The translations under genes were made by a program, and so were the position numbers. The notes under the pieces are model-generated. The model saw only the letters and a program-made list of their open reading frames with translations. It was not told the origin of the DNA and ran no database searches. Shown one piece after another: positions 1 through 7,382 of a stretch of DNA of 31,950 bases (within the stretch, counting starts at the first letter, position 1; every line of letters starts with the position of its first letter). Source of the stretch: an uncultured Collinsella sp. (GTDB lineage: Bacteria; Actinomycetota; Coriobacteriia; Coriobacteriales; Coriobacteriaceae); NCBI GenBank assembly GCA_937923795.1, contig CALDWI010000067.1, positions 1-31,950 on the forward strand, in the 5' to 3' direction.

Positions 1-131
1 CCAGACCGGAGGGGCCCCGGGGGCGGGAATCTGGGCGTACACATTTCCTACACATCTTGTGATCCGACTAACGTTTGCCAGCCGTTACCTACCGCTCGCC
101 GAGCATCTCTTTATATAAGGCAGTCTCATGG

Positions 132-1532
132 TTAAAGCGGATACGTCCCCCTAGCTAAAGCACAGCCAGCATCGAGCAACTCATCACGTTCTTCCACCGA
201 GAACCCCTCGGCGTAGACGCGCACCAACGGTTCGGTCCCACTAGGACGGACCAGCAGCCACGTGTCATCCTCGAATGCCAAACGCAAGCCATCCATATGA
301 CTAACGTTTTGCGGCACCTTGCCACAAATCGACTTGGGGTTTACGCCCGGCAGCAGGGTTCGTAACGTTTCGGCATCTTCGGCCTCAAGGCGCAAGTCGC
401 GTCGACCGTAACTCGTCTTACCAAAACTGTCCTCGAGTTGGTCGACCAGAACGCCCAAAGGCGCGTCCGTCTTTGCCATAAGCTCACACAGAATCAGACA
501 GGCGAGGATTCCATCGCGCTCGGGCATATGCGCGGCGATGCCGATACCACCGGCTTCTTCGCCGCCCATGAGGACGCCGCCCTTCTTCATCTCCGCCGCT
601 ATATATTTGAAACCGACTGGTTTGACGGTCACGCGGCAGCCAAGCGCCTCGGCAATGCGACGCACGAGCGTCGAGCATGAAAGATTGACGACGACGCGCC
701 CCTCCAAATTACGAAATTGAACCAAGTCGCCCAAAACGAGCGCCATGATCTGATGCGGATGTATATATCTGCCGCGCTCGTCAACCGCACCGATACGGTC
801 GGCGTCGCCGTCGGTCACCAGACCAGCGCAAGCTCCGTCATCGATAACCGTGCGCTCGCAAGCGTCCACCCAAGGCTCAACGGGGTCGGGGCAGATATCT
901 TCTTGGTCAGACGCCTGCCCGGCGTGAATCTCGTGCACCTCAACGCCAAGCTCGCGCAGCAAGTCGGCTAGATAACCCTGGGCTGCGCCGCCCATGGGAT
1001 CGACAACCACGCGCAGGTGCGCGCCGCGGATGGCTTCGGCATCGACAAACGATGCCACCGCCTGCATATAGTCAGGAATGATATCCGCGGTGCGATATTG
1101 CCCCTCGATCCCCATTGGCTCGGGAGCCATGGTCTCTTCGAGCTCTTCGATGACATCCTGGTTGGCGGTCGAGCCGTCACCCATGCGAATCTTGAGGCAC
1201 AGATAACCCTGCGGATGATGGGACCCCGTCACCATGAGCGCGCCGCACGCCTCACCGTCATAAGCCGCCGCCCACGTAAGGGCAGGGGTCGGAACAGGTC
1301 GCGAAGCGAGCACGGCGTCCAGCCCGTGCGCTGCTAGCACGCCCGCCGCAAGCTCAGCGAACTCGCTCGCCAGGGGCCGGGTGTCGAACCCTATATATAC
1401 CGTTTTGCCCGGATTGGTCTTTTGCCACAACTCGCCGACGGCATCGGCGATACGGGCAACGTTATCGGCAGTGAAGTCCTCATCGACGCGAGCGCGCCAA
1501 CCGTCAGTTCCAAAATGAATTATCGCGCACAC
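132..1532 (-). CDS. Phosphoglucomutase/phosphomannomutase family protein (alpha-D-phosphohexomutase)
   Basis: This enzyme interconverts hexose 1- and 6-phosphates through a phosphoserine intermediate, feeding sugar nucleotides for wall and exopolysaccharide synthesis. Four family signatures are visible in order: the N-terminal FGTDGWRA (about residue 7), the active-site serine in VTGSHHP (about residue 104), the metal loop DGDADR, the sugar-binding GGEEAGG, and the C-terminal phosphate loop RPSGTEP. I place the start at the GTG at 1532, because an AGGTG-type ribosome-binding site lies upstream and the family normally begins a few residues before FGTDGWR. An in-frame upstream start at 1592 would add 20 atypical residues. 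The protein is about 466 aa, normal for the family. Whether it prefers glucose or mannose phosphate cannot be read from the sequence. It is a single gene, with the homocysteine methyltransferase terminator behind it. Confidence 0.9.
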   Translation of the reverse strand: MCAIIHFGTDGWRARVDEDFTADNVARIADAVGELWQKTNPGKTVYIGFDTRPLASEFAELAAGVLAAHGLDAVLASRPVPTPALTWAAAYDGEACGALMVTGSHHPQGYLCLKIRMGDGSTANQDVIEELEETMAPEPMGIEGQYRTADIIPDYMQAVASFVDAEAIRGAHLRVVVDPMGGAAQGYLADLLRELGVEVHEIHAGQASDQEDICPDPVEPWVDACERTVIDDGACAGLVTDGDADRIGAVDERGRYIHPHQIMALVLGDLVQFRNLEGRVVVNLSCSTLVRRIAEALGCRVTVKPVGFKYIAAEMKKGGVLMGGEEAGGIGIAAHMPERDGILACLILCELMAKTDAPLGVLVDQLEDSFGKTSYGRRDLRLEAEDAETLRTLLPGVNPKSICGKVPQNVSHMDGLRLAFEDDTWLLVRPSGTEPLVRVYAEGFSVEERDELLDAGCALARGTYPL

Positions 1533-1653
1533 GCGCAGACACCTCACAGTGTTTGGATCATGGTACGCGTGAGGTATACCCGCAACACGCACTCAGCAAC
1601 CTGCCGGCACCAGCATTCACCATTTGGGCAAATGCTGCCGAGGACATGCAAGC

Positions 1654-1685
1654 AATAAAAAAACCGCCCCGTATGGAGCGGTTTT
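1654..1685 (-). terminator. Rho-independent terminator of the DtxR-homocysteine methyltransferase unit
   Basis: Read on the minus strand, AAAACCGCTCC pairs with GGGGCGGTTTT around the loop ATAC (one G-U wobble), and a run of seven T follows. The hairpin starts only a few bases after the methyltransferase stop codon at 1691. Confidence 0.85.
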
Positions 1686-1690
1686 GCCCT

Positions 1691-2584
1691 TTATATATCG
1701 AGCGCCTCGGCCATCGCTGCCGTAGTGATTGCCGTGGTTCCACAGCAACTGCCCACCATTGCGGCGCCGGCATGTCTCCATTCGATGCATGCGCGCGCGA
1801 AAGCTTCGGGATTCTCGTGCCATACGGGGCCATCCTGAGTCTGGACCGGATCGCCTACGTTGGGACGCACCGTAACGGGAGTAGTCGCCGATGCAACCAT
1901 CCTGGGCACCGCCGCATTCGCGGCCGCAAGCGAACAGCAATTAACACCAACCGAGTTTGCGCCGTGTTTTTCGGCGTACAAAACGGCTGCCTCGATGTTG
2001 AGGCCATCGCCCAGCAGGTCGCCTTTATCGTCAACGACAAAACTCACCAGAACAGGCATGCCGTCGGCGGCATCTCGGGCGCCGGCAAGCATGGGCTGCA
2101 GATTACGGATAGACGTCACCGTCTCGATCAGCAGACCGTCAACACCAGCATTGAGCAAGGCGTGCGCCTGTTCGCGCGCAATGCCGCGGATTTCACGATA
2201 CTCGACAGAGTCCCCGGCAAACCACTCAATACCGATCGGGCCCATCGAGCCCAGCAGTAGCTGAGGGTGCGCCTGGCGGGCATCGTCGACGGCCCCGCGA
2301 TTGACCTCCGCCACGGACGGCGCAATCTGGTCGTGCTTGAGGGCATAGCTCGATGCCTGAAAGGTATTGGTAATGAGCACCTGCGCGCCGGCGGCAACAT
2401 ACAAGCGATGGATACGAGAAACGGCCTGCGGCTCTGCCAGATTCCAAAACGCCGGTGGAATGTCGGCGGCATCGTACTCACTCAACAAAACACTGCCCAT
2501 GGGGCCCTGCGCCAACAAGGTCTCGCTCGACAAGCGGCGCGTAAGTTCCTCGGCACCAAAGCGGTTGTAATAACTCGTATCCAT
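1691..2584 (-). CDS. Stand-alone homocysteine S-methyltransferase domain protein
   Basis: It transfers a methyl group to homocysteine to give methionine, as in the MmuM/BHMT/MetH N-terminal domain family; the methyl donor (for example S-methylmethionine) cannot be told from sequence. The protein is 297 aa, the length of one such domain. It begins with a glycine-rich strand (residues 27-31, QGPMG) and has ITNTFQAS at 71-78. The zinc ligands are Cys216 (in GVNCC) and Cys280-Cys281 (in GSCCGT). There are no cobalamin- or folate-binding modules, so it is not full-length MetH. The ATG at 2584 follows a GCGGGA-type site inside an 10-base gap after the metal-regulator gene, so the two are almost certainly co-transcribed. 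That pairing suggests expression tied to metal status, but this is inference. Confidence 0.88.
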   Translation of the reverse strand: MDTSYYNRFGAEELTRRLSSETLLAQGPMGSVLLSEYDAADIPPAFWNLAEPQAVSRIHRLYVAAGAQVLITNTFQASSYALKHDQIAPSVAEVNRGAVDDARQAHPQLLLGSMGPIGIEWFAGDSVEYREIRGIAREQAHALLNAGVDGLLIETVTSIRNLQPMLAGARDAADGMPVLVSFVVDDKGDLLGDGLNIEAAVLYAEKHGANSVGVNCCSLAAANAAVPRMVASATTPVTVRPNVGDPVQTQDGPVWHENPEAFARACIEWRHAGAAMVGSCCGTTAITTAAMAEALDI

Positions 2585-2594
2585 ATATATCCCG

Positions 2595-3017
2595 CTATTC
2601 CTCGACGCTGATTCCCTGCTTTTCGAGATAGGCGAGCCAGCGGCTCATCGTGTCCTCGGATAGCGCATGCTCCATCATGCAGGCCTCGGAATCGGCTCGC
2701 TCAAATTCGACACCGAGCTCCTGAACCAAAAACGTGCGGATGAGGCGATGACGGTACCAGATAGCCGTGCCAACCTCGCGGCCGCGATCGGTCAGGATCA
2801 CCTTGCCGTAGTGCGATTGCTCGACAAGCTCGGATGCCTTGAGCGCCGAAACCGCTTTATTGACCGATGCCTTGGAGACGCCAAGGCGCTGCGCGATGTC
2901 GACCGATCGAACGCCGTTGGTTTCCCCCTCTTCGCTTTCAATGCGAACCATGCACTCCAAGTAGTCTTCGTTCGCCACCGTCAGATGTAGTTCGCGCGAG
3001 CTATTTGTCGTATCCAT
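2595..3017 (-). CDS. DtxR/MntR-family metal-dependent transcriptional regulator
   Basis: This is a 140-aa two-domain repressor: a winged helix-turn-helix (DIAQRLGVSKASVNKAVSAL, roughly residues 40-60) followed by the metal-binding dimerisation domain. It lacks the C-terminal SH3-like domain of DtxR and IdeR and so resembles MntR in length. By eye alignment the ligands are mixed. EDYLE carries the Asp and Glu of MntR D8/E11, and YRHRL keeps the His77 equivalent. However, the last cluster reads EACMMEH, placing Cys where DtxR has Cys102 and MntR has Glu99. The start is set at the ATG at 3017, which follows a purine-rich AGAAGGGACGGAAG. An ATG at 3038 lacks a ribosome-binding site. It heads a two-gene unit with the homocysteine methyltransferase. 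Confidence 0.88.
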   Translation of the reverse strand: MDTTNSSRELHLTVANEDYLECMVRIESEEGETNGVRSVDIAQRLGVSKASVNKAVSALKASELVEQSHYGKVILTDRGREVGTAIWYRHRLIRTFLVQELGVEFERADSEACMMEHALSEDTMSRWLAYLEKQGISVEE

Positions 3018-3048
3018 GATCTTCCGTCCCTTCTGCATTCAATGGCTG

Positions 3049-3090
3049 ATTCTACCCCATCCAAGCGTCGCGGTATGCCGTGGCATACCG
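3049..3090 (-). promoter_or_regulatory. Candidate promoter and operator palindrome in the DtxR-pepT divergent region
   Basis: Positions 3071-3090 form a perfect inverted repeat, CGGTATGCC-gt-GGCATACCG (9-bp arms, 2-bp spacer). On the minus strand a TAGAAT box at 3049-3054 would serve as the -10 for the regulator gene, which puts the palindrome at or over the -35 position. The -35 itself is poor (CATACC-like). The placement suits an autoregulatory operator, but the binding protein is not shown by sequence. Confidence 0.5.
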
Positions 3091-3137
3091 TGCTAGAGTT
3101 CTTGTTGCACACGACGACCAAGATTGGAGCGGTCTTT

Positions 3138-4385
3138 ATGGAAAACACCACCACGAACCCCGATGTCCTCGAGCGCTTTTTGCGCTACGTCCAGATCAAC
3201 ACGCAGTCCGAGGATGCAAACTGCGACCAGGTACCCTCGAGCGCCGTTCAGTTTGACCTTGCCAACATGCTGGCTGAAGAGCTGCGCGAGCTTGGTGCGG
3301 AAGATGCCCACGTGACCGAGCACGCCTATGTCTGCGCGCATATCCCCGCAAGTGCGGGCGCTGTGGACAAGCCCGCCCTGGGCCTGATCGCCCATCTCGA
3401 CACCACCGAAGTTGCACCGGGTGCCGGCGTGAAACCGCACATCGTACACTACGAAGGCGGCGACCTGGTCTGCGGCACGGTTGACGGTAAGCCCGTTGCC
3501 ATGAGTACCGCCAAGCTTCCCGCCCTGAACGACCTCGCAGGTGAGGACCTGGTCTGCAGCGATGGCACCACGCTGCTGGGCGCGGACGACAAGGCAGGCG
3601 TCGCCGAGATCATGTCGCTTGTCGCGCGTATCGCTCAGGACCCTTCTCTGCCCCATCCCGCACTCGGCATTTGCTTCTGCCCTGACGAGGAGATCGGCCA
3701 CGGAGCCGAGCTGTTGGATATCGATGCCTTTGGCTGCAAGTACGCCTACACGGTCGACGGCGGCCCCATCGGCGAGCTGGAGTGGGAATGCTTTAACGCC
3801 GCCGAGGCGACCGTCTGCTTTGAGGGCCAGTCCATCCACCCGGGCGACGCTAAGGGCCGTATGGTCAACGCAGGCAATCTGTTCTGCGACTTCAACGCGT
3901 TGCTCCCCTACGTACAGCGCCCGGAGTATACGGAAGGCTACGAGGGCTTTTATCACCTTGAGGGTGTATCTGCGACCGTCGATCACGCCACAGCGCGCTA
4001 TATCGTCCGCGACCATGACGCCGCCAAGTTCCAGCAGAAACTCGACCTTATTGATGCCGCTGCCTCGATGCTCAACCAGCGTCTGGGTGAGGAGCGCGTG
4101 ACGGTCGAGATTAAGCAGCAGTATCGAAATATGGCCGAGATCGTTCGTGACTATCCCGAGCTTATTGATGTTGCCAAGGAAGCCTACCTTGCCTGCGGCG
4201 TTGAGCCCCAAGTGCTGCCAATTCGTGGCGGCACCGACGGCGCCCAGCTGTCGTTCCGCGGTCTGCCCTGCCCCAACCTTTCCACCGGCGGCTATTGCTA
4301 CCACGGCGTCAACGAGTTCGTCCCGGTCAGTTCGCTCGTCAAGATGACCGACGTCCTGCAGGAGCTCGTCGCCCGCTTTGCATAA
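3138..4385 (+). CDS. pepT: Peptidase T (tripeptide aminopeptidase, M20B)
   Basis: This cytoplasmic zinc aminopeptidase removes the N-terminal residue from tripeptides. The protein is 415 aa, the usual PepT length. The M20 metal-site landmarks are all present: AHLDT (His86, Asp88), LLGADDKAG with the bridging Asp, CPDEEIGHG with the catalytic Glu pair, TVDGGPIGELEWECFNAA, the dimerisation-domain histidine in GQSIHPG, RGGTDGAQLS, and the C-terminal YHGVNEF histidine. The start is the ATG at 3138, preceded by TTGGAG. The reading frame runs further upstream to 3042, but that part would cross the palindrome and the divergent promoter. It is monocistronic and ends on a clear terminator. Confidence 0.96.
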   Translation: MENTTTNPDVLERFLRYVQINTQSEDANCDQVPSSAVQFDLANMLAEELRELGAEDAHVTEHAYVCAHIPASAGAVDKPALGLIAHLDTTEVAPGAGVKPHIVHYEGGDLVCGTVDGKPVAMSTAKLPALNDLAGEDLVCSDGTTLLGADDKAGVAEIMSLVARIAQDPSLPHPALGICFCPDEEIGHGAELLDIDAFGCKYAYTVDGGPIGELEWECFNAAEATVCFEGQSIHPGDAKGRMVNAGNLFCDFNALLPYVQRPEYTEGYEGFYHLEGVSATVDHATARYIVRDHDAAKFQQKLDLIDAAASMLNQRLGEERVTVEIKQQYRNMAEIVRDYPELIDVAKEAYLACGVEPQVLPIRGGTDGAQLSFRGLPCPNLSTGGYCYHGVNEFVPVSSLVKMTDVLQELVARFA

Positions 4386-4411
4386 GCCTGGCTGCATAAG
4401 CCCAAAAGACG

Positions 4412-4450
4412 AATCGCCCCGTCCTCAACCGAGAACGGGACGATTTTTTT
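4412..4450 (+). terminator. Rho-independent terminator of pepT
   Basis: AATCGCCCCGT (4412-4422) pairs with ACGGGACGATT (4435-4445) with one wobble. A CTC/GAG pair extends the stem inward, and a run of seven T follows. Confidence 0.85.
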
Positions 4451-4490
4451 GCTGCAACGAGAACAGGTTGACGCACGCCAGCCTCTTAAC

Positions 4491-4560
4491 GCAAGGAGTG
4501 TCCCAAACTGCCGGCACATAAGAAACGTCCCCAAGTGCCAAGTGCATCAAGAGTGTCCCC
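4491..4560 (+). repeat. Degenerate GTCCC-type repeat cluster
   Basis: Three related short units follow the pepT terminator. GCAAGGAGTGTCCCAAACTGCC (in two parts, GCAAGGAGTG then TCCCAAACTGCC) spans 4491-4512. A unit with GGCAC/GTGCC ends around AAGAAACGTCCCCA spans 4513-4539. AAGAGTGTCCCC sits at 4549-4560. The first resembles the unit at 31837-31860, which carries AAGGAGTGTCCCCAAGTGCC. No coding sequence is seen here. Confidence 0.7.
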
Positions 4561-4567
4561 TTTGACC

Positions 4568-4594
4568 AGTCGTTTAAGAACGTCCCCAATGACT
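4568..4594 (+). repeat. 27-nt hairpin repeat, AGTCRTT...AAYGACT family, copy 1
   Basis: AGTCGTT and AATGACT at the ends can pair (7 bp, one G-T wobble) around TAAGAACGTCCCC. The same unit occurs at 20169-20195, 26190-26216 and, inverted, 31779-31805. It directly precedes the larger structured element at 4596. Confidence 0.85.
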
Positions 4595-4595
4595 A

Positions 4596-4762
4596 ACGTC
4601 GCAGGTTGAGGACGGGCAGCGAGCGGGTCGCATTTGAGACAAGGTGACGTGAAACGAAAGGGCGCTGACCTTCTGGTCGCGCCCTTGAAGTTGAACGTCA
4701 GATTGTCCAAATGCGGCCCGCGCAGCGTCAAGCGGTTACGCGGTTTGGTAAAACCGCGTAAC
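4596..4762 (-). repeat. Large structured stop-codon-abutting repeat element, copy 1
   Basis: This 167-nt element is a nested inverted repeat that ends exactly at the LCP stop codon (4763). Its parts are: GCGGGTCGCATTT (4623-4635) pairing with AAATGCGGCCCGC (4709-4721); a central hairpin 4658-4686, AAGGGCGC-(T bulge)-GACC, loop TTCT, GGTC-GCGCCCTT; and a terminal perfect 12-bp hairpin, GTTACGCGGTTT / AAACCGCGTAAC with loop GGTA (4735-4762). The blocks CGCAGGTTGAG, GAGGACGG, CAGCGAGCG and GCAGCGTCAAGC recur in copy 2 at 20196-20410. The central hairpin may act as the terminator of the murA-LCP unit, although its T run is weak. Confidence 0.85.
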
Positions 4763-5998
4763 TTAGTAGTTGGCTTCGTAACCGTTGCCGTCGCCGGTGG
4801 GCTCTTCGTAGTAGTCCGAATCGCTCGAATCGCTTGAGTCATCGGAATCGTCAGAGCTGACCGATGAGGTTGCGGTACCGTTTGCGTAGTCGTCAGACGT
4901 GTTGTTGTTCAGGTCGCCGATCGTAGAGCTAGAACCGTCGGAAAGACCCATGGTGTTGGGACCCTTGGGATCCTTGCCGGCATCGACGCGCTCCATCATT
5001 TCCTTGAGCTCGTCCTCGTAGACAAAGACGTAGCTCACACCGTCGATCATGGTGCTGTCGTCGGCGTACGAGGGCAGGTTGGCCGAGTAGATGCCGTCGA
5101 CATCCATACCGCGCATGGCGTTGACCGTAGCCACGATATCCTGAACGCTCATATCGGTTACGAGCATATCGGACAGCGAATTAACCAGGCCAAAGATCTT
5201 CGTGGCATCGAAGTTATTGAGAATCTGGTTGGCAAGGGCGCCGAGCACCTGACGCTGGTGGCGCATGCGCGTGTAATCGCCGTCGGCATAGGTGTAGCGG
5301 CAGCGGGCATAGGTAAGGGCGGTGGCACCGTCCATATGCTGCTGGCCAGCGGTAATCTTAATATCCAGGTGCTCGGGGTCGTCAACATCATCGGTTGCGT
5401 TAATGTCGATACCGCCAACCGAATCAATCAGCGCCTGCATACCGTCGAAGCTGACCTCGGCATAGTGGGAAATCTGAACACCGCACAGCTCGTTGACCGC
5501 CTCGACCATGGCCTCGGCGCCGCCAACGGTATGGCAGGCGTTGATCTTCATGGTCTCGCCCCTGTACTCGACCTTGGTGTCGCGCGGAACGGAAATGAGC
5601 GTCGCCTGCTTTTGCGTGGGGTCGATGCGTGCCAGGATAATCGAGTCGGCACGATACGTATCCTCGCCCGGACGGCCGTCGGTGCCAAGAAGCAGCACAT
5701 AGAACGGATCCTTTGCCTCATCGGTGTCAACCAGAACCCGACGCAGATTGTCGGTAATGACATTAGAATCGCCGAGCTTGCCCATAATGGTGGCAAACCA
5801 CAGGCCGGCAGCGGTAGTGGCACTCAGCAGCACGCCAAGCACGACAATGAGCGCGACGTGACGAATCGTGTGGCTGCGACGACGTTGGCGAGCGCGCTCG
5901 GAATAGCGAGCCACGTTATCGCGACTGTAAATCTTGGCCTGCGCACCAGTTGAGGGTCTTCGGGTGGTGGTATCCGCGAGGGGCTTTTTATTAAACAT
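4763..5998 (-). CDS. LytR-CpsA-Psr (LCP) family cell-wall glycopolymer ligase
   Basis: LCP proteins transfer polyprenyl-phosphate-linked glycopolymers onto peptidoglycan on the outer face of the membrane. This 411-aa protein has a basic cytoplasmic N-terminus, one transmembrane helix (about residues 47-69) and the LCP catalytic domain. Visible LCP motifs are LLLGTDGR, YRADSIILARIDP, SVPRDTKVEY, GGIDIN, and the arginine-rich ARCRYTYADGDYTRMRHQRQ. After the domain comes a low-complexity Ser/Asp-rich, very acidic tail of about 60 residues. The start is the ATG at 5998, with AGG 6 nt upstream; a TTG two codons earlier has no better site. It lies 12 bases after murA and is surely co-transcribed with it. 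The stop codon touches a palindromic repeat element. Confidence 0.92.
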   Translation of the reverse strand: MFNKKPLADTTTRRPSTGAQAKIYSRDNVARYSERARQRRRSHTIRHVALIVVLGVLLSATTAAGLWFATIMGKLGDSNVITDNLRRVLVDTDEAKDPFYVLLLGTDGRPGEDTYRADSIILARIDPTQKQATLISVPRDTKVEYRGETMKINACHTVGGAEAMVEAVNELCGVQISHYAEVSFDGMQALIDSVGGIDINATDDVDDPEHLDIKITAGQQHMDGATALTYARCRYTYADGDYTRMRHQRQVLGALANQILNNFDATKIFGLVNSLSDMLVTDMSVQDIVATVNAMRGMDVDGIYSANLPSYADDSTMIDGVSYVFVYEDELKEMMERVDAGKDPKGPNTMGLSDGSSSTIGDLNNNTSDDYANGTATSSVSSDDSDDSSDSSDSDYYEEPTGDGNGYEANY

Positions 5999-6010
5999 AG
6001 GCAACCTGTA

Positions 6011-7294
6011 TTAGTAGATGACGGGATCAGGGACGGTAGCATGCTCGACATGCGCGCCGAGCGCCTGCAGCTTTTCGACAAACTGCTCGTAGCCGCGCTT
6101 GATGTGATGAATGGCCGAAACCTCGGTCGTCCCGTCGGCGATCAAGCCCGCTACGACGAGGGCCGCTCCGCCACGCAGATCGGGCGAGGTAACCTGTGCA
6201 CCCGAGAAGCCCTTGACGCCATGAATCATGGCATGATGGCTCTCGATACGAATGTCGGCACCCATGCGCACCAGCTCAGAGGCGAACATAAAGCGATTCT
6301 CGAAGATGTTTTCGGTAATAACGGAACTGCCATCGGCAAGGGCGGAGAGTACCATAATCTGCGCCTGCATGTCGGTCGGGAAACCGGGGAACGGAAGCGT
6401 CTGGATATCGACCGGCTTGATACGCTCGGCACGGTTCACATGGACGCCGTCGTCGGTACGCTCGCAATCGATGCCCATAAGCTCCATCTTCTTGAGCACC
6501 ATGCCCAAGTGAATGGGGCAAAAACCCGTGACGTCGACACCGCGATCGTCGGCCATCAGCGCACCGGCGACGATAAAGGTACCGGCCTCGATGCGGTCGC
6601 CCACTACGCGATGGGTAACAGGATGCAGCTCTTCCACGCCCTCGATGGTCACGACGGGCGTGCCGGCGCCGACAATCTTAGCGCCCATCTCGTTGAGCAT
6701 GTTGGCGAGATCGACGATCTCGGGCTCGCGGGCGGCATTGTCGATAACCGTGGTACCCTGTGCGCGCACAGAGGCCATGATGAGGTTCTCGGTCGCACCG
6801 ACGCTGGCGAACTCGAGCGTGACGGTGGTACCGCGCAGACCTTGGGGCGCATTAGCGTTGATGTAACCATGGGCGGTATCGAACTCAACGCCCAGGGCCT
6901 CAAGACCAAGAATGTGCATATCGATCTTGCGAGCACCCAGGTTGCAGCCGCCCGGCATGGCGATCTTGGCGCGATGGAAGCGACCCAGCAGGGGTCCCAT
7001 GACGGCGGTGGAAGCACGCATCTTGGCAACGAGCTCGTAGGGGGCCTCCCATGAATCGACCTGAGAGGTATCAATCTCGAGCGTGTGCTCGTCGAGAACA
7101 TCGATCGTAGCGCCCATGCCTTTGAGCACCTTGCCCATCACGTGGACATCGGAAATATCGGGCACGTTCTGCAGCGTCGTCTTGCCCGGCGCCAGAAGCG
7201 TTGCCGCCATGAGTTTGAGCGCGGAGTTCTTGGCGCCCGAAACGGGCACGGAGCCTCCGATGGCGTGGCCACCCTCAACGCGGATAATATCCAA
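6011..7294 (-). CDS. murA: UDP-N-acetylglucosamine 1-carboxyvinyltransferase
   Basis: MurA makes the first committed precursor of peptidoglycan by adding enolpyruvate from PEP to UDP-GlcNAc in the cytoplasm. The protein is 427 aa. The Lys22-Asn23 pair (SGAKNSALK) and the catalytic cysteine Cys117 (in MPGGCNLGARKID) are both present, so the enzyme should be fosfomycin-sensitive in type, unlike Cys-to-Asp variants. The start codon is TTG at 7294, with AAAGGG six bases upstream. The ribosome-binding site comes immediately after the T run of the hairpin that follows atpC. No separate promoter can fit between that hairpin and the gene, so expression probably depends on readthrough from the ATP synthase operon or on an initiation site inside the short atpC-murA gap. 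Confidence 0.96.
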   Translation of the reverse strand: MDIIRVEGGHAIGGSVPVSGAKNSALKLMAATLLAPGKTTLQNVPDISDVHVMGKVLKGMGATIDVLDEHTLEIDTSQVDSWEAPYELVAKMRASTAVMGPLLGRFHRAKIAMPGGCNLGARKIDMHILGLEALGVEFDTAHGYINANAPQGLRGTTVTLEFASVGATENLIMASVRAQGTTVIDNAAREPEIVDLANMLNEMGAKIVGAGTPVVTIEGVEELHPVTHRVVGDRIEAGTFIVAGALMADDRGVDVTGFCPIHLGMVLKKMELMGIDCERTDDGVHVNRAERIKPVDIQTLPFPGFPTDMQAQIMVLSALADGSSVITENIFENRFMFASELVRMGADIRIESHHAMIHGVKGFSGAQVTSPDLRGGAALVVAGLIADGTTEVSAIHHIKRGYEQFVEKLQALGAHVEHATVPDPVIY

Positions 7295-7307
7295 GGTCTA
7301 CCCTTTC

Positions 7308-7346
7308 AAAAAGCATGCCCGGGATGGCTGGGCCATCCCGGGCATG
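7308..7346 (-). terminator. Strong hairpin with T run after atpC, just upstream of murA
   Basis: CATGCCCGGGATGGC (7314-7328) pairs perfectly over 15 bp with GCCATCCCGGGCATG (7332-7346) across a 3-nt loop, and on the minus strand TTTTT follows (7308-7312). By form it is an intrinsic terminator of the ATP synthase operon, but murA starts only 13 bases further on, so it may instead be a partial terminator or an mRNA-stabilising structure. Confidence 0.8.
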
Positions 7347-7382
7347 ATGTGTTCGCAAATGGTCGAACGCTAAATCGTTTGA

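Noticed and set aside
1..131. tRNA or other RNA gene at the left edge
   Set aside because: No cloverleaf or CCA-like end could be found; the GC-rich run at 9-28 is not flanked by complementary arms.
3093..4397. A 434-codon minus-strand open frame opposite pepT
   Set aside because: pepT shows every M20B metal ligand on the plus strand; the opposite frame has no recognisable motif.
4596..4762. Retron or other reverse-transcriptase-associated RNA
   Set aside because: The long nested hairpin invites the idea, but no reverse transcriptase gene is in the window and the conserved retron features are not seen.
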